A stretch of DNA of 22,311 nt from JAGOPO01 sp038065515 (GTDB lineage Bacteria > Patescibacteriota > Minisyncoccia > 2-02-FULL-40-12 > GWA2-44-9), in the NCBI GenBank assembly GCA_038065515.1, contig JBBTQV010000011.1, forward strand, positions 1-22,311, in the 5' to 3' direction. Positions within the stretch are counted from its first letter, which is position 1, and the number at the start of each line of letters is the position of its first letter. A program made the position numbers and the translations under genes. The notes below the pieces were generated by a model, which saw only the letters and a program-made list of their open reading frames with translations, ran no database searches and was not told the origin of the DNA. This document shows, piece by piece, positions 21,698-22,311 of this stretch.

Positions 21698-22180
21698 TTA
21701 GTACTCTCTCATGAGGCGAACCAGCTTGACGACATCCAGGGTGATGAGGTGCAGTCGTCCTCGATCGCGCCCGAGCGACTTCACATGGCCGTTCCAGCTG
21801 AACTGATAGGCAACGGGTCCAATGCGAATCGGGACGATGGTTCCAACCACATTCGTGTAGCCGGCCAGCCCCCAGTAGCCGCCATCGGCCCGGCTGGCGT
21901 CCCGGATTTCCGCGGAATTCGCGGAGAAGTCCGAGAAGTTCACGGCAGTGCCGACCCCGAGCAAACCGATATGACCCTTCTTGTCCAGACTGAGCAGGGT
22001 ATATCCGCCCGTCAGGTGGAACTCTCCATTGCCCGTCTCGTTGGTCGTTCGGCTGATGGTGCCACCCAGACCCACAAAAGGCTTGATGTTCAGGTAGAGG
22101 ACCTTCTTCTCCCCGGCATCAGCCGCCACGGTTCCGATTGTCACCGCCACAACGGCCACCAACAACCTCGCGAACTTCAT
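21698..22180 (-). CDS. Cassette gene C: exported beta-rich protein
   Basis: The 160-aa product starts with the signal peptide MKFARLLVAVVAVTIGTVAADA. The mature part is glycine- and strand-rich (LYLNIKPFVGLGGTISRTT, FHLTGGYTLLSLDKKGHIGLLGVGTAVNFSDF, YWGLAGYTNVVGTIVPIRIGPVAYQFSWNG) and ends RGRLHLITLDVVKLVRLMREY. It looks like a small beta-barrel or lipocalin-like shape, which would be odd in a cell without an outer membrane. No family is recognised. GGGAG lies 7 nt before the ATG. The promoter and the signal peptide start are shared with genes A and B. Confidence 0.75.
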   Translation of the reverse strand: MKFARLLVAVVAVTIGTVAADAGEKKVLYLNIKPFVGLGGTISRTTNETGNGEFHLTGGYTLLSLDKKGHIGLLGVGTAVNFSDFSANSAEIRDASRADGGYWGLAGYTNVVGTIVPIRIGPVAYQFSWNGHVKSLGRDRGRLHLITLDVVKLVRLMREY

Positions 22181-22223
22181 CTGTCTTCTCCCTTGAAAAA
22201 GTGAAGGTTCTTTGCGTCGCCTT

Positions 22224-22252
22224 TATATACCAGATTCCTGCTATTGCGTCAA
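22224..22252 (-). promoter_or_regulatory. Cassette promoter C
   Basis: TTGACG (22252-22247), 17-nt spacer ending AATCTGG, TATATA (22229-22224). Upstream lie an inverted repeat ATATGT-ACAC-ACATAT (22265-22280), a possible operator, and a hairpin TTCCCC/GGGGAA (22287-22305) without a T-run. No gene start is seen between here and the window edge. Confidence 0.85.
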
Positions 22253-22311
22253 TAGTAAAAGGTAATATGTACACACATATGGCGGGTTCCCCTAGACTGG
22301 GGGAATGTGCA

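Overview
The window looks like chromosomal DNA (GC-rich, roughly mid-50s % by eye) from a bacterium of the Patescibacteria/CPR radiation, probably Parcubacteria-like. This is inferred from a compact set of divergent core proteins: a UvrC that stops before the helix-hairpin-helix domain, a shortened MurD-like ligase, a membrane-anchored peptide-binding protein next to SecG, a SIS-type phosphoglucose/phosphomannose isomerase, and RNase J with a long low-complexity N-terminus. Most core genes lack a Shine-Dalgarno (SD) sequence, and several promoters put transcription at or next to the ATG. No 16S or other marker is present, so the phylum stays an inference.

Layout. (1) 1-3005, mostly minus strand: lemA, then htpX, a MurD-like gene and a gene cut by the window edge. 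A 41-aa membrane protein on the plus strand sits between lemA and htpX. (2) 3017-5079: a secreted beta-rich protein (+) and a lipoprotein (-) converge on a shared terminator. (3) 5109-6753: pyrG (-). (4) 6781-7372: a consensus promoter drives two overlapping small genes (+) of unknown function. (5) 7376-9653: groES-groEL (-) with a promoter, a CIRCE (HrcA operator) and a 158-nt palindrome in the leader. (6) 9659-12413: an exported SpoIVB/S55-type peptidase and a nucleotidyltransferase-fold protein (-). (7) 12414-12816: a gene-free region holding a ~200-bp palindrome. (8) 12817-19868: a plus-strand run of uvrC, a four-TM holin-superfamily protein, secG, a peptide-binding protein, the isomerase, tRNA-Leu(CAG) and RNase J. 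(9) 20096-22311: a minus-strand accessory region with a small unknown gene and three tandem genes that share promoter, leader and signal-peptide start but have unrelated mature proteins.

How the genes fit together. LemA/HtpX and GroESL point to envelope and protein quality control; the groESL control region fits HrcA repression. SecG, the peptide-binding protein and the holin-like protein are membrane functions in one probable operon. The secreted or lipoprotein genes nearly all carry strong SD sequences, unlike the core genes, so two classes of translation start coexist.

The most unusual features are the tandem MKFA signal-peptide cassette array at the right end and the recurring long imperfect palindromes between genes (groES leader, groES-groEL gap, upstream of uvrC, after tRNA-Leu, after RNase J).
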